Origin: Clarireedia homoeocarpa
Taxonomy: Eukaryota > Ascomycota > Leotiomycetes > Helotiales > Rutstroemiaceae
Length of the DNA: 64,000 nt
Reading direction: 5' to 3'
Assembly: GCA_001465935.1 (NCBI GenBank)
Contig: LNKV01000048.1
Location: 1-64,000, forward strand
Positions 32,816 through 44,633 of this stretch are shown in pieces. Both the position numbers and the translations under genes were made by a program. The number at the start of each line of letters is the position of its first letter. Position 1 is the first letter of the stretch. The notes beneath the pieces are model-generated. The model was not told where the DNA came from. It ran no database searches and was given only the letters and a program-made list of their open reading frames with translations.

Positions 32816-35228
32816 TCAAGCAACCGTTGTTTTCTCATTCAAAAAGTCCTCAAAAACTTTCCCGGCCTTCTCTAACAAAGCGCTAGTTGCATCTTCCAAT
32901 CCAATCCTTTCTGCTATTTTCTCAGTTTCACAAGCCAACATAATTGTCCACAAACCGACAAACGGCAATTGACTCTCGTTCTGCATATTGTCAGAACCAA
33001 AATTTCGCGTGAGGTCATCCTTAAGTTCTGCATTCAATTTCCTCAACATTTCGATACTCTGACGATGTAAATTAAAGTAATCGAACTTCAGCCTAGGTAG
33101 CTCAATTTCCAGTGAGGTTTGCAGTGCTTCTAGGAGTTTTGTGGTGGTAAGACGACCGTGATGAGCCCATTCATGGCGCAGGGTTTTTGATCCGGGGTTC
33201 TGCTTAAAGGCTTCATCTTGTGCTTAGTCGTTGAGAAGTTCTTCGATATTATGCACAGTCAGAGCCATCGAACCCTTCTCCGACAAGCCTAGTCGAAAGA
33301 TCTCACAAATAGGTGACGTGTCCTTGAGGCCCCTTGGCCCGTTCTTCGACACTGCAGGAGGCCCCGTTCGACGTCGACGATTAGCAGCGAAATTAGTTGT
33401 CAAATGGCCAAGCATTAGACAAACTTGCTTGAAGTAATTAACCATAGTTGTAGGTCTCCCTCCGATAAATACGCGTTCGGGAGTATGGAGGCAAATCAAT
33501 GTATCCATGTCTGTCTATGAACTCATAGGGTTCGGCTTTTGTTAGAGGGTGTTGTAGAAATTTGCTGGAAAGACAGCCGTTCCAAATACGTTGCAACACA
33601 CCACTCCAAGCTCTTGTAGCATAAGCGTGGTACGGAATGCAAAGATACCGCAAAGTATAGGCTGACGTTTGTACAAATAAAATCTTTCTTCGTCAATTGA
33701 TATCGGCAATCCAGCTTTTGCGTAACACTTTTCCTTCCCAGCTAGTATTGGATCCTGCAACATAGTGTTCTCCATAATCCATATGAAATGCCGTAGAGTG
33801 GCATCGTTTCGTGGCGGCCAGGTTGTTGGGCGTGGAAAATTGTACATGAAATCCATATAGCTTTTCATAACGTCTTTGGCATTGCTAACGATAACCCGAA
33901 AATCGTGAAATGCTCTTTCAAACTTGTCTCGCATAGTATGGTGAATATCCAAGAAAATAGTCGTCGCGAATGCAAGCCAAATAGGAATTTCTTTGGTTAG
34001 AGCCATCTGACCAATGGCTTTGCTGAACTCGTCTGCAGCAAACAGGTCGATCTTGCATTTAGAGATAAGAGAGAACTCGGGAAGTAACTCTAGCAGCAAG
34101 AATTGATCCTCTCTATGCTTTTCTATCCCATGCATCTTCGATCGATCAGCCCGCGGATTGTACACTCCCAAGTACCCTTGTTTTATCATAGGCACTTGGT
34201 CAGGTTTAAGAATGTCGCAAAACTCATCGAGAATGCCATGAGCGGGACTAAATAGCCAATTCGCAGTCTCCTCACTAATACTAACCTCGACTTCCGCTCC
34301 TGCACGGGGTGGTGTCGTCGCCTGCATGATACTCATAAGAACCTCATCATAATCTCCTGCACCAGGAAACGCAGCCAGTGCTTCCTCTTGTGCACGAATA
34401 GCGAGCTGCATCACAGTATTGGTAACAGCCGCAGTTGTCATGATATCCGTGGCCCCGAACAGGTATTCTCTGTACGTTTTATTTAGATGTGATCTCAATT
34501 CCGCCAAATTACTAAAAAGACAGTAATAAGCGAACACTTTCTCTTCAGCCACGGCTTTTCGGTCTGAAGATTCAAGCTCACAAACTGCTGGTAGCTTGTT
34601 GATTGGGTGTTGGACATCTATGTCGTCGCTAGGTTCTTCTGGCTCCTCTACCTTCGAGCTGAGCAAATCGATTTCGCAAATCTTGCAACAGACTGCCAGA
34701 GGCATGTTCATCAGTGACTTTCGAAGTAGTAGAAATCGCAAACAAAGGCTGAAGAACCATAAGAACATCTTCCACAAGTTTGGTGAAATAAGTATGCGAT
34801 TCATTACCCCGCACCTTCTCGTCATCGTCTTCCTTGGTGACACTCTCGAAATAAGCTGTGCACTTTTTCCGTGCGGATACTGCTCGAATCTCAGCTCGGA
34901 TGATTTTAGTTGGAGTAGCAATTGAGGGATTCTTGAATCTTGAGATGGCGTGAGCGAGGCCTAATAATTCGCTGCTGTCAACGACACGGTTTTCTAGCTT
35001 AGGTGCTAGAACTTTGTTATTTGGAGTAGCTCCACTACTGCATCCTTTTTTTGCAAGCTTGCGGGCCTTGCCTTTCAGCCGTGCCCCTGGCTTAGCAGGC
35101 TCTGGAGTGGCAACACTGTTGTTCTCTTTGAAGCTGTATCCTCGGGTCCGAGCAGTCTCGGCAAGCCATCTTATAGAAACTGAGGTGTCATCTTTGCAGC
35201 GTTTGTAGCTACTTTCTGCTAGTTTATT
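32816..35228 (-). pseudogene. decayed DUF6604-type gene
   Basis: Reading the minus strand, the frame starts in SSYKRCKDDTSVSIRWLAETA, which resembles the start of fungal DUF6604 proteins, but no ATG precedes it before a stop in the AT-rich block at 35221-35270. The frame runs to RFAQLEG near 34652, where one extra G shifts it; the next frame picks up VEEPEEPSDD and continues to ANFYNTL near 33542. Two further frame changes follow (KAEPYEFIDRHG, then TPERVFIGGRP), and an in-frame TAA interrupts at about 33224 before the C-terminal part ending LNEKTTVA. At least three frame changes, one stop and a lost start make it a pseudogene, unless assembly errors explain some. Family function unknown. Confidence 0.62.
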
Positions 35229-35537
35229 TTATTAATTATATTAAAGCTAAATATAATATGAATGCACCGAAACTCATTTTCACCTAAAATCACCATGCTC
35301 AAGTTTGGGAAAGAAAAATACTCCCAGATGAAACCCACCCTTAACTGGAATTTTTCTATAAGCAGATATACTAGATAGATGATAGTCAGAGGATAGCCAA
35401 AGAATAATTATATTTCTCCGTCTACATTTTTGTTGAGAGACAAGGTTATACGAAGTAAAAGCATGTATACTATAGGAAAGATTTTTATTTTTCGGTGTCG
35501 ACATAAGAATTGTATCCTTCTGTTAGCCTTTTCTATA
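35229..35537. other. AT-rich spacer
   Basis: Between the decayed DUF6604 gene and the NLR stop codon. The part 35221-35270 is almost pure A/T. No gene is seen. Confidence 0.4.
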
Positions 35538-38500
35538 TCAGCTAATCAGCCTTCCTTGATACTTTCTAATTACCTCAACAACCAAATTTTGCTTCCTCTG
35601 AAGTGCTGCCATTAAAGGTGTTATGCCATTATTGTCTGATATAGACAGGTCGGCTTTGTGCTTCAATAGATATTCAACAATTTCCACATGGCCTCTATTT
35701 GCAGCTAGCCAAAGTGGAGTCCGACCATCTTGATTCTTGAAATTCAATTCAGCACTACTTCTCTCAACTAAGAGAGAAACTATCGCAAGATCCCCTACAC
35801 TTGCCGATGTATGTAAAGCATAAATATAATCACCACCAGGAACATCTGTTTTCATACCGTTGTCGAGTGCTGAGATGATTGAATTTTTCTTGCCTAAAAA
35901 AATATTCCTATGAAAATATTTTATCTCCTGTCCACGATCAAGCAGAAACTGTACTATAGTAGAAATATTTTGTATCTGGAAAGAATTGATAGGTAAGAAA
36001 TTTGGATGAAGAAGATGAAGCTTTGTTTCAACTATAAGTAATTGCACAATCGGTTGATGACCTTTAATTGCAGCAGCTTGAAGAGCATTACCGTATATTC
36101 CGCCTTGAGCGTTAACATCGGCTTTGTAGTCAAGAAGTAGCTGAATAATCGGTTGATGACCATAAGCTGCTGCAGCTTGAAGAGCAGTACCGTATATTCC
36201 GCCTTGGGCGTTAATATCGGCTTTGTAGTCAAGAAGTAGCTGTACAGTCGGTTGATCACCTCGATATGCTGCAGCTTGAAGAGCATTACCGTAATATCCG
36301 TCTTGGGCGTTAACATCGGCTTTGTAGTCAAGAAGTAGCTGTACAGTCGGTTGATCACCTCTATATGCTGCAGCTTGAAGAGCATTACTGTATCTTCCGC
36401 CTTGGGCGTTAACATCGGCTTTGTGGTCAAGAAGTAGCTGTACAATCAGTTGATAACCTCTATATGCTGCAGCTTGAAGAGCATTACCGTAATATCCGTT
36501 TTGGGCGTTAATATCGGCTTGGTAGTTAAGAAGTAGCTGTACAGTCGGTTGATCACCTCTATATGCTGCAGCTTGAAGAGCATTACCGTAATATCCGTCT
36601 TGGGCGTTAACATCGGCTTTGTAGTCAAGAAGTAGCTGTACAGTCGGTTGATCACCTCTATATGCTGCAGCTTGAAGAGCATTACTGTATCTTCCGCCTT
36701 GGGCGTTAACATCGGCTTTGTGGTCAAGAAGTAGCTGTACAATCAGTTGATAACCTCTATATGCTGCAGCTTGAAGAGCATTACCGTAATATCCGTTTTG
36801 GGCGTTAATATCGGCTTGGTAGTTAAGAAGTAGCTGTACAGTCGGTTGATCACCTCTATATGCTGCAGCTTGAAGAGCATTACCGTATCTTCCGCCTTGG
36901 GCGTTAACATCGGCCTTGCAGTTAAGAAGTAGCTGTACAATCGGTTGATGACCTTGAGTTGCTGCAGCTTGAAGAGCAGTACTGTATGTTCCGCCTTGGG
37001 CGTTAACATCGGCCTTGCAGTTAAGAAGTAGCTGTACAATCGGTTGATNNNNNNNNNNNNNNNNNNNNNNNNNNNNNNNNNNNNNNNNNNNNNNNNNNNN
37101 NNNNNNNNNNNNNNNNNNNNNNNNNNNNNNNNNNNNNNNNNNNNNNNNNNNNNNNNNNNNNNNNNNNNNNNNNNNNNNNNNNNNNNNNNNNNNNNNNNNN
37201 NNNNNNNNNNNNNNNNNNNNNNNNNNNNNNNNNNNNNNNNNNNNNNNNNNNNNNNNNNNNNNNNNNNNNNNNNNNGCTTGAAGAGCATTACCGTAATATC
37301 CGTCTTGGGCGTTAACATCGGCTTTGTAGTTAAGAAGTAGCTGTACAGTCGGTTGATCACCTCTATATGCTGCAGCTTGAAGAGCATTACCGTAATATCC
37401 GTCTTGGGCGTTAACATCGGCTTTGTAGTTAAGAAGTAGCTGTACAGTCGGTTGATCACCTCTATATGCTGCAGCTTGAAGAGCATTACCGTATCTTCCG
37501 CCTTGGGCGTTAATATCGGCCTTGCAGTTAAGAAGTAGCTGTACAATCGGTTGATGACCTTCAGCTGCTGCAGCTTGAAGAGCAGTACCGTATGTTCCGC
37601 CTTGGGCGTTAACATCGGCTTTGTAGTCAAGAAGTAGCTGTATAATCGGTTGATGACTTTGAGCTGCTGCAGCTTGAAGAGCAGTGCTGTATTCTCCGCC
37701 TTGAGCGTTAACATCGGCATTGTGATCAAGAAGTAGCTGTACAATCGGTTGATGACCTTCAGCTGCTGTAGCTTGAAGAGCATTACCGTATATTCCGCCT
37801 TGGGCGTTAACATCGGCCTTGCAGTTAAGAAGTAGCTGTACAATTGGTTGATAACCTTCAGCTGCTGCAGCTTGAAGAGCAGTACCGTGTATTCCGCCTT
37901 GGGCGTTAACATCGGCTTTGTAGTTAAGAAGTAGCTGTATAGTCAGTTGATCACCTTTATATGCTGCAGCTTGAAGAGCAGTGCTGTATTTTCCGCCTTG
38001 AGCGTTAACATCGGCTTTGTGATCAAGAAGTAGCTGTACAATCGGTTGATGACCTTCAGCTGCTGCAGCTTGAAGAGCATTACCGTATTCTCCGCCTTGA
38101 GCGTTAACATCGGCTTTGTGATCTAGTAACATTCGTACTACAGCTCTACTGCCTTTGAGAACAGCTCCATATAAGGCATTGCCAGTAATACCAGTTTGCT
38201 TGTTAACATTTGCACCCTTCGTAAGTAGCATCCTGACCACTTCCTGATGGCCATTAGCTGCTGCTCGCTCGAGTGCTGTGCATTTACTCTTGTTCTCTTC
38301 ATCAATCAATACCCCTGCATCAAGTAAAGTTTTGACAACTTGTACATGGCCCCAACGAGATGCATAATGCAGTGGTCGATTTCCAGCGTCATCTATCAAC
38401 TCGAGTTGTTGGCTATTTTCTATCAAACTATTCACAACGCTCAAAAGATTTGCACTCGCGGCGATATGAAGTATAGTAGAATTGTAATTAGGCTGCCGTC

Positions 38501-40260
38501 CAGAATAGTCATCTGGGTCGATGGTTTTATAAACCCAGATCCAATGCTCAAGAGCATGTGGATGATATTGAATGAATTTCAGAAGATAATCTTGTGGAAC
38601 CCTGAATGTTTCCGCTTTTTCGGCATGTAAATACCAAAATTTGACGGCATAATCCACGAATGGAAGCTGTTTCGGAATAGCTTCTCTATCAAGCTTCGAA
38701 TAGTCGGCTTTGAGCATTCCTATATAGTTCGCACAAATAACCGATAACTGATGATGACCTAGTCCGATAAAGTTACCACGAGACATTGTATCCAGGAATT
38801 CAAGGCCATCTCGCAACAGGAAGTCATTGACAGATTGGTGGATAAATTGGAGGATTTCTTGTTCCTCGTGTCGTTTGATTTCTATAAGGCCGCCAGAGAG
38901 GCTGCGAACTCGTTTCATCATCGTATCATACGCTGGCAATTCCAATTCTTCGAGAGAGAAGTCTGAGTTGAATATCTCTGTATCCGGTAAATTCATAGCA
39001 AAGCATATCTCCGTTACAGTTAAAGGACGCTCAGCAAGATATACCCATCGCAGAAGTCGTAAAGTTTGCTGATGATACTTTCTCTCAATCACCCCTAAAA
39101 TATGCTTATAAACATCACCCAGTTTCTCCGGAACCTCTACTAACATTTCTCTTATCTTTCTAGGCGACATGCCGTCATTGTGATATCGAACAACCATATC
39201 AACCACAAGTGCCGCCCATTGAAACACTCCTTGAGCCCTTGCGATTATGGTATCTTGCCATTCCATCAAATGATGGTTTTCGACTTCAGCTTGTGAAAGT
39301 TTATAATCAAGCTTGTCACGAATATAGGTCGATATATCTTCATAGTTTTCCTTCTCAACCCAGATCTCCCATCTCTGATTCGTTGTTATTACCGGAAAGT
39401 GGCGACACGAAAAGCATATAGTAGAACGAAGCTTTTTATAACATAATATATCGTTTATCTCGTGAAAATCATTCACAATCTGGTGGCTTGTACCTCGATC
39501 GTCCGTACCATCGTCAGCTTCATCTAATGCATCAACAAATATATTGACGGATTGTGTTATCGCAGCTTCCTTAACAGCGGATATAAAAAAGTCATAGATC
39601 TCATTTATATGCCAGTCCCAATCCTTTCCAGGCTCTCCTTGGCTATAAAGTTTCTCTTCGAACAAACGTTGAAATGCAGCTCCAGTAGCTGGTACACGCA
39701 ACAGCAATTGGTGTAAGAGAGATCGAAACATGCCAAGCCGGCTTTTCTGTAACTTGGTACCGCGCCCATGCAGAAAGAATGAGAGTTGAATTGATTTTTG
39801 ATAGAAAGATTGTCTCTCGAAATCGCGAAGGAGGAATTCCATCAATGTCGATTTCCCTGACCCTGGCTTTCCCTTGATCCAAAGAATTCCAGAACCTTCC
39901 TTCAGCCAAGTAGTGTAAGATTGATGACGAGTAATCCAATCGCATGTATTTACGTGAGCGCGTTTAGTATCGTAACGTCGATAACCCATTTCGGGGTAAG
40001 CCAAAGATCGAAGGCAGCGTTTGAAAGTATCAGGGGAGTTATTCTCGTTTGAAGCTATAGCACAATATCAGCCAGATTCTCGCTCGAAGAGACGGATATC
40101 AATATCGCAATTTTTCTACAAATATTGTAAACTGACCTCCTGGATTTGCATAGTCAAAATAGACATCTCCTTCAATTACAGTTCCAAGAAGCTGTGGTCC
40201 CCCGCGACTAGTAAACCGGCCGTTGATATCATTTATCTGTCGCTTCGTCCTTTCTGCCAT
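35538..40260 (-). CDS. NLR-type protein: short N-terminal segment, NACHT NTPase, ankyrin array
   Basis: Exon 1 40260-40137 and exon 2 40054-35538 (82-bp intron) join in frame to 1,547 codons, 227 nt of which are unknown (37049-37275). Exon 1 encodes only about 41 residues (MAERTKRQINDIN...DYANPG). Exon 2 opens with CLRSLAYPEMGYRR, the usual run-in to fungal NACHT domains. P-loop GKPGSGKSTLM and Walker B region NIFVDALDEADDG follow, then a winged-helix-like stretch and three ordinary ankyrin repeats. After that come at least 19 near-identical 33-residue ankyrin units of the ALQAAAYRGDQPTVQLLL type, and a diverged end. Such STAND proteins act in fungal allorecognition and immune-like cell death; repeats determine recognition and vary fast. 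Ligand and effector domain here are unknown. Confidence 0.9.
36241..36834 (-). repeat. 297-bp higher-order duplication inside the ankyrin array
   Basis: The three-unit block 36241-36537 is repeated at 36538-36834 with a single difference that I could find (CACCTCGATATG versus CACCTCTATATG). This points to a very recent unequal exchange, or to misassembly. Confidence 0.88.
37049..37275. other. assembly gap (N run, 227)
   Basis: Unsequenced bases inside the ankyrin array. From the phase of the flanking units the missing DNA should measure 17 + 99n bp; 227 does not fit, so the N length is an estimate. Confidence 0.97.
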
Positions 40261-40429
40261 CATCAAGGGGTTGAATAGTGGGGCGCAATAGGCGTGTAAT
40301 TAAGTGATTAATTGCTGTTGTTAACTTTTATTCGAGTACAGATGAACCCATTTGCGTTGTGCGTAGAGCCGCAACTAAGGAACTAAACTGTATATGGCAT
40401 CTTACAGTAATCATCCACTTTATCCAATC

Positions 40430-41175
40430 ATCCACTTTATCCATACTAACCTTCAACGCTTTCAGATACACCGGCCACCTCATCCGCAACCACTCAAGGT
40501 CCCCAGAGTACAAAACATAATTATACACACCCAGCAGAGTATGCAGATGATAAGTATCACTGAAAGCTCCCCGATTAATAGGCGGCCCAGCATATGAAGC
40601 GATCCATCCGTATACTGGTGATCGAATAGTGTATCCAGCGCGTTCCTCACAGCCAGCATATCGTAAGTTGAGACTGCGATCCCTGGTATTGCGATTGACA
40701 TATCACCTGGCCATACTACCCGATCGCGTTTCGCGCCGTCGGTGGTGACAGCCGTTCCATTTGCTATGGTGAAATTAGAGTACCATGATCCTGGTGGTGA
40801 TTTATTATTGTCTAGATACCTGTTTTCGTCAATGAGTGAGGAGCCCTCGCGAGGATCAATGGTCGATAGCTGGAGTGTTCAGGCACCGCTGTACCATATT
40901 CGATTAAGTGGTGAACTGGAGCTGCTAAAGTATCCGGTGTATGCGCGTCCGTTGCTGTTTGATGGAATGCGGTGCAGTTGACCCAGACAGATGATATTGA
41001 TACTGCGGGTTTTGGTTTGGTTTGAATTAATCCCAGTACTTTCTGACCAATTGCCGACCATCCTCGATCTTTCCCTAGAATATACACCGTCAAATACTTG
41101 AAAGCGCCACGCAAGAAATCATTCCCTACGCATGCCGCTCCATTTTTGGTTGTGGGAAGCGTTAGAGGCAAATCC
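40430..41175 (-). pseudogene. fragment of a six-hairpin (GH78-like) glycosidase gene
   Basis: On the minus strand the remnants read in family order: KNGAACVGNDFLRGAFKYLTV, then in another frame AYTGYF...NRIWYSGA. A TGA follows where the family usually has Trp, and the same frame goes on with STIDPREGSSLID, VVWPGDMSIAIPGIAVSTY and VRNALDTLFDHQYTDGSL. A one-base loss near 40594 then moves the sequence to PINRGAFSDTYHLHTLLGVY and SGDLEWLRMRWPVYLKAL. These blocks are characteristic of fungal alpha-L-rhamnosidase-like six-hairpin glycosidases. Signal peptide, N-terminal domain and the C-terminal half with its active site are missing. Clearly non-functional; at least two frameshifts and one stop. 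Confidence 0.72.
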
Positions 41176-42118
41176 CTCTCTTACCGATCTGTTGTCGCAT
41201 TAGTAGTGTGGTACAGTCACGAACCTTCCGGCGATGTTCTCGTCAAACTCAAGAGCGACAAGTCAGTCCTCCGGCACGAATTATTAGTGTCTTCTTACCA
41301 TGATCGCCCCCCAGTTTCCAAAAAATTACCCTCTTGTTTGTAGATCCTAGCCGGTGCGATTGATGACTTATTTACTGAGGCTCTGAGGTAATTTTCCCAT
41401 TGTGAATTAATTGAATTAGTATTGGCTGGGTAATGGCAAGAACAAGATGGTAAATACTTTATTGGCGTCGCTATTCAAAGCAGTTGTGATGAGATAAAAG
41501 TTAAATAAGTGCTGAGCATTCGTTCACCTACAGGAGCGGGAAATAGTGTATCACACGGCAGGTTTTGATAGTCTGGTCCTTCACATCATGCCAGTGAAAG
41601 AGGCATCAGAAGGCATAATGCATACCATGATGAATAGTACATCTTATACATGACATTTGCTGCTCCAATGCATTTGTATTCACTAAGTTTATGGACAACA
41701 CGTCTCCTCGCTCGTATTGAGGTTCCCGAACAAGGGAGGGATTTCTTCAGTCACGCCCATCATTGGGCTGTGCGTGGGGGTAAAAGTGCGGGGAACCGTT
41801 CCACCCTACGATTCACCTTCGTTGACATTGACATTCCAGAAGTTCCAATCAAACGGTTGTTTCATTGATGTGAATTATTCCAAGTACATGGGAATAACTA
41901 AAATTTCGGCTATATAAACGAAATCCATCCCAGTTCCACCCGACGGTTAGTCTCCGGAAATCCGAGTACTTAACAACTTGTATCCTTTCCATAAAAAAAA
42001 CCATAAACTTAGTGCTCCCCGAACGCCTGAATGCCAAGTGAAAAGCTTCACATAAGAAAGGCTACTTTGAATCTTAATTATAGGTCACTGCCTTCTGATC
42101 ATGTCATTCACCTCCAAT
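41176..42118. other. intergenic region, no gene seen
   Basis: Upstream of the glycosidase remnant the minus strand may hold more decayed sequence (to about 41340) but I could not identify it. The rest has no coding signal. Confidence 0.35.
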
Positions 42119-44633
42119 TCAACCGGTTCCAGGCAAGAAAGCGGCAGCGATGGACATCTGATCAGACACCTTCACTCGACCTTCTTTCCCTGCAGGATAT
42201 TTCACAAAGTATCTCAGTTCCTTACCCTCCACGGCTGCATGAAGCTCCAGGTCGATCTTGTAATGATTCTGCCCTCCACATGGTGAGATAGTTGGCTCGA
42301 GCCGTCTTTGATCCCGCAGGTATGTCATGTCCACTCGAATACTTCCAGCAAGCTGCGCATCTGAATGGAGACAAAATTAGAAACAATGCTTCGACCAGGC
42401 ATAACAACACGTACCTTTATTGAGCACGTGAGAGGGACCATAGTGTGATTTAGCAGCGGTATCGGAGATGTACAGGAGCTCTTCACAGATGAAAGCCTCT
42501 GCGTCTATGGGGAACGTGTGCGTCGAGAGGAGTGGCTCAATGAAGTGACGAGCAGATACTAACTCTCCCTGCGATTGTTAATTAGAAATTCTATAAGTAA
42601 GACTCCTTCAATACCTTCTTCATGAAATACTTGATAGTGTCCACATATTCCTCGCCGTCTATGTCGCATTTCTCAATCTTTCCATCTCTATGGCCTGTGA
42701 ATCGCGGATTAAATAGCTCAGCTCGCAAGAAGCCGAAGCTTGATTGTGCAATGCGAGCGGGGCCCCTGTGCTTGTTGAGTGCAGCAAGAACGGCTCCAGT
42801 AGACACTGCCGTTACACTATCTAACGTGAGCATACTCGGGGGAGTCTCTCTAAGGGCAGAACTACTTACGAGTATTTTTGATCATTGTTGCCTGATTTGA
42901 GAATGATATCGTAACCCAATTTTTGGGAAGTTTCTCTAAGGTAGTTTTGTATGTAGGATATCAGGGCAGGTGATATCCCAAATCCGCCCAACAAGAAAAC
43001 TTTCTGAAGCGATAGTTAGTTTGCGATATATGCGAATGACATTCTCACATACTGTAATTTTGATGTTGCTCTTGAATGCTGCTATCAATTGATCTGCCAG
43101 TACCTTCCTGACTCGCTCGAGAAGCGGATCCCAGATGCGATGGATATCTTGGCTTTCAAGAGACTGCAATTAGTAGAGATACACGGAAGTTGGAGAGCAC
43201 CTTAAGCTACATACTTATGGATCCACAAAATGTTCTGTGTGAATCTTTTCTTTTCACTTGCTCTTAGACCCGGCACGAAAACTTTGAATTTCTGGCCAAC
43301 CGGGAGAGTTGAGTCGATGCGTCTTTTGTGCTCAGTTTCAAAATCGTGTAAAAGACGATTGACGATCATCTCCAAACTTTCAGATCTGAAGAGATAATTT
43401 TCTGTTGCAAGTCTTTCCATGACCAGGTTTCGGTAGTTTTCATTAAGAAAACTGGATCCGCAATTATCGCCTAAGATCTGATCAGCTGCATCTCAACAGA
43501 GATTCATGAACCCTAATATTTCTTACCACCTGGCTCTACCATCTCCTTAGTCAAACGAAGCGGATAAGAGTTACTGATGCCATATGTTGTCATGTCAACC
43601 GTACCACCTCCACAGTCCGCGATTACGAAGCATTCATTGGGCTAGTAACCAGAACTATGTTAGAGATGAAATGTCACAACGACACATAAAACATACCAGC
43701 ACATCATTATTCCCTGCCAACATATAAGTAGCAGCGGCCTCTGGCTCGGAGATAATGTATGGAGTTATGCTTTCTTTTTCTGCGATCTTGCCAAACTTCA
43801 CTGCCTTTGCAGCTGTTTGTAGAGCTGTTTGAAGAATACGAGATGCTCCAGGACTCCAAGCGGTTGGCACAGTTATCGCAAACTCGACTTGGGAATTGTC
43901 GGAAAAGCCATGCAGCCTGCTTAATTCACTCTTAGTATGCTCCAAAAGCTTGACCAGAAAGTCTGTAATAATATCCAAGACATCTCGCTCATCTGATGCG
44001 GTTTTACAGCCGAACTTCCGAATGATTCCATGGGCTCTGAGATATTGAAGCAATTCGGTCAAATATACGCGCTCTTGCTCTGTGTACTTTGCATCGACGA
44101 GGCACAACTTGAACCGCTTGGCCAAGGTCTTGGGATCTCTTGCTGAATTTTCCATGTATTTCTTTTGGAAGACTTCATATCCGAAGAAAAGATCAGCGGA
44201 TTCGATGATCTCCATATCTTCATCATCATCGTTTTGATCTGTGTCGTTTTGCATAGTTTTAACTTGCTGTGACTGGCTCGCGAATGGGTGCTCGTTGCTT
44301 TTTTGCCGGTAAACCATCTCTTCGAGATGATCATCTTCGCTCTCAGGGTGAGAAGGGATTCGCTGAACAGGTTCAGTAGAATACCACTGTGAATGAGAAA
44401 AATCAGTAATTACGAAAACCAGCATTAGACTTACAAACTTGTAGATGCAAACTTACCAGTTCTGTAGGTACCTGAGTTCTATCGCCGGTAGCTCCATCCC
44501 ATGGCCAGTTTTTAATGGTCATGACCTCTTTGGGTAGTGCTTTTCGCGGTCCAGATTTAGGGCAAATGTAGTAGGACACTGACGAAAAAGTGGTTCCAAA
44601 ATCCACACCAAGCACAAACTTTTGATTTGCCAT
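42119..44633 (-). CDS. HSPA12-like Hsp70-family ATPase
   Basis: Nine exons: 44633-44457, 44386-43697, 43641-43527, 43470-43211, 43163-43053, 43003-42870, 42816-42615, 42568-42415 and 42360-42119. They join in frame to 694 residues. The actin-fold ATPase signatures are present: phosphate-1 GVDFGTTFSSVSY at the N-terminus, phosphate-2 ADCGGGTVDMTTY in exon 3 and adenosine motif VFLLGGFGISPAL in exon 6. There is no classical Hsp70 substrate domain or EEVD end, as in the HSPA12 group expanded in filamentous fungi. The acidic insert DQNDDDEDMEIIESADLFF in exon 2 is unusual. The exon 4 donor is uncertain (43211 or 43215, the latter needing a different acceptor). Substrate unknown. The intron density is the highest in the window. 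Confidence 0.9.

Larger units (their letters stand above)
36040..38140 (-). repeat. 99-bp tandem repeat array encoding ankyrin units
   Basis: Consecutive 99-bp units, each coding one 33-residue ankyrin repeat, at least 19 visible plus those lost in the gap. Since 99 is divisible by three, out-of-phase frames are also open over long distances; these are not genes. Copies differ mostly at a few codons. Confidence 0.95.

Noticed and set aside
36032..37912. Long minus-strand frames in a second phase through the ankyrin array (MLTPKAEYTVLLFKLQQ type)
   Set aside because: A 99-bp unit keeps any stop-free phase open; these are shadows of the NLR frame, and that frame continues into the NACHT domain.
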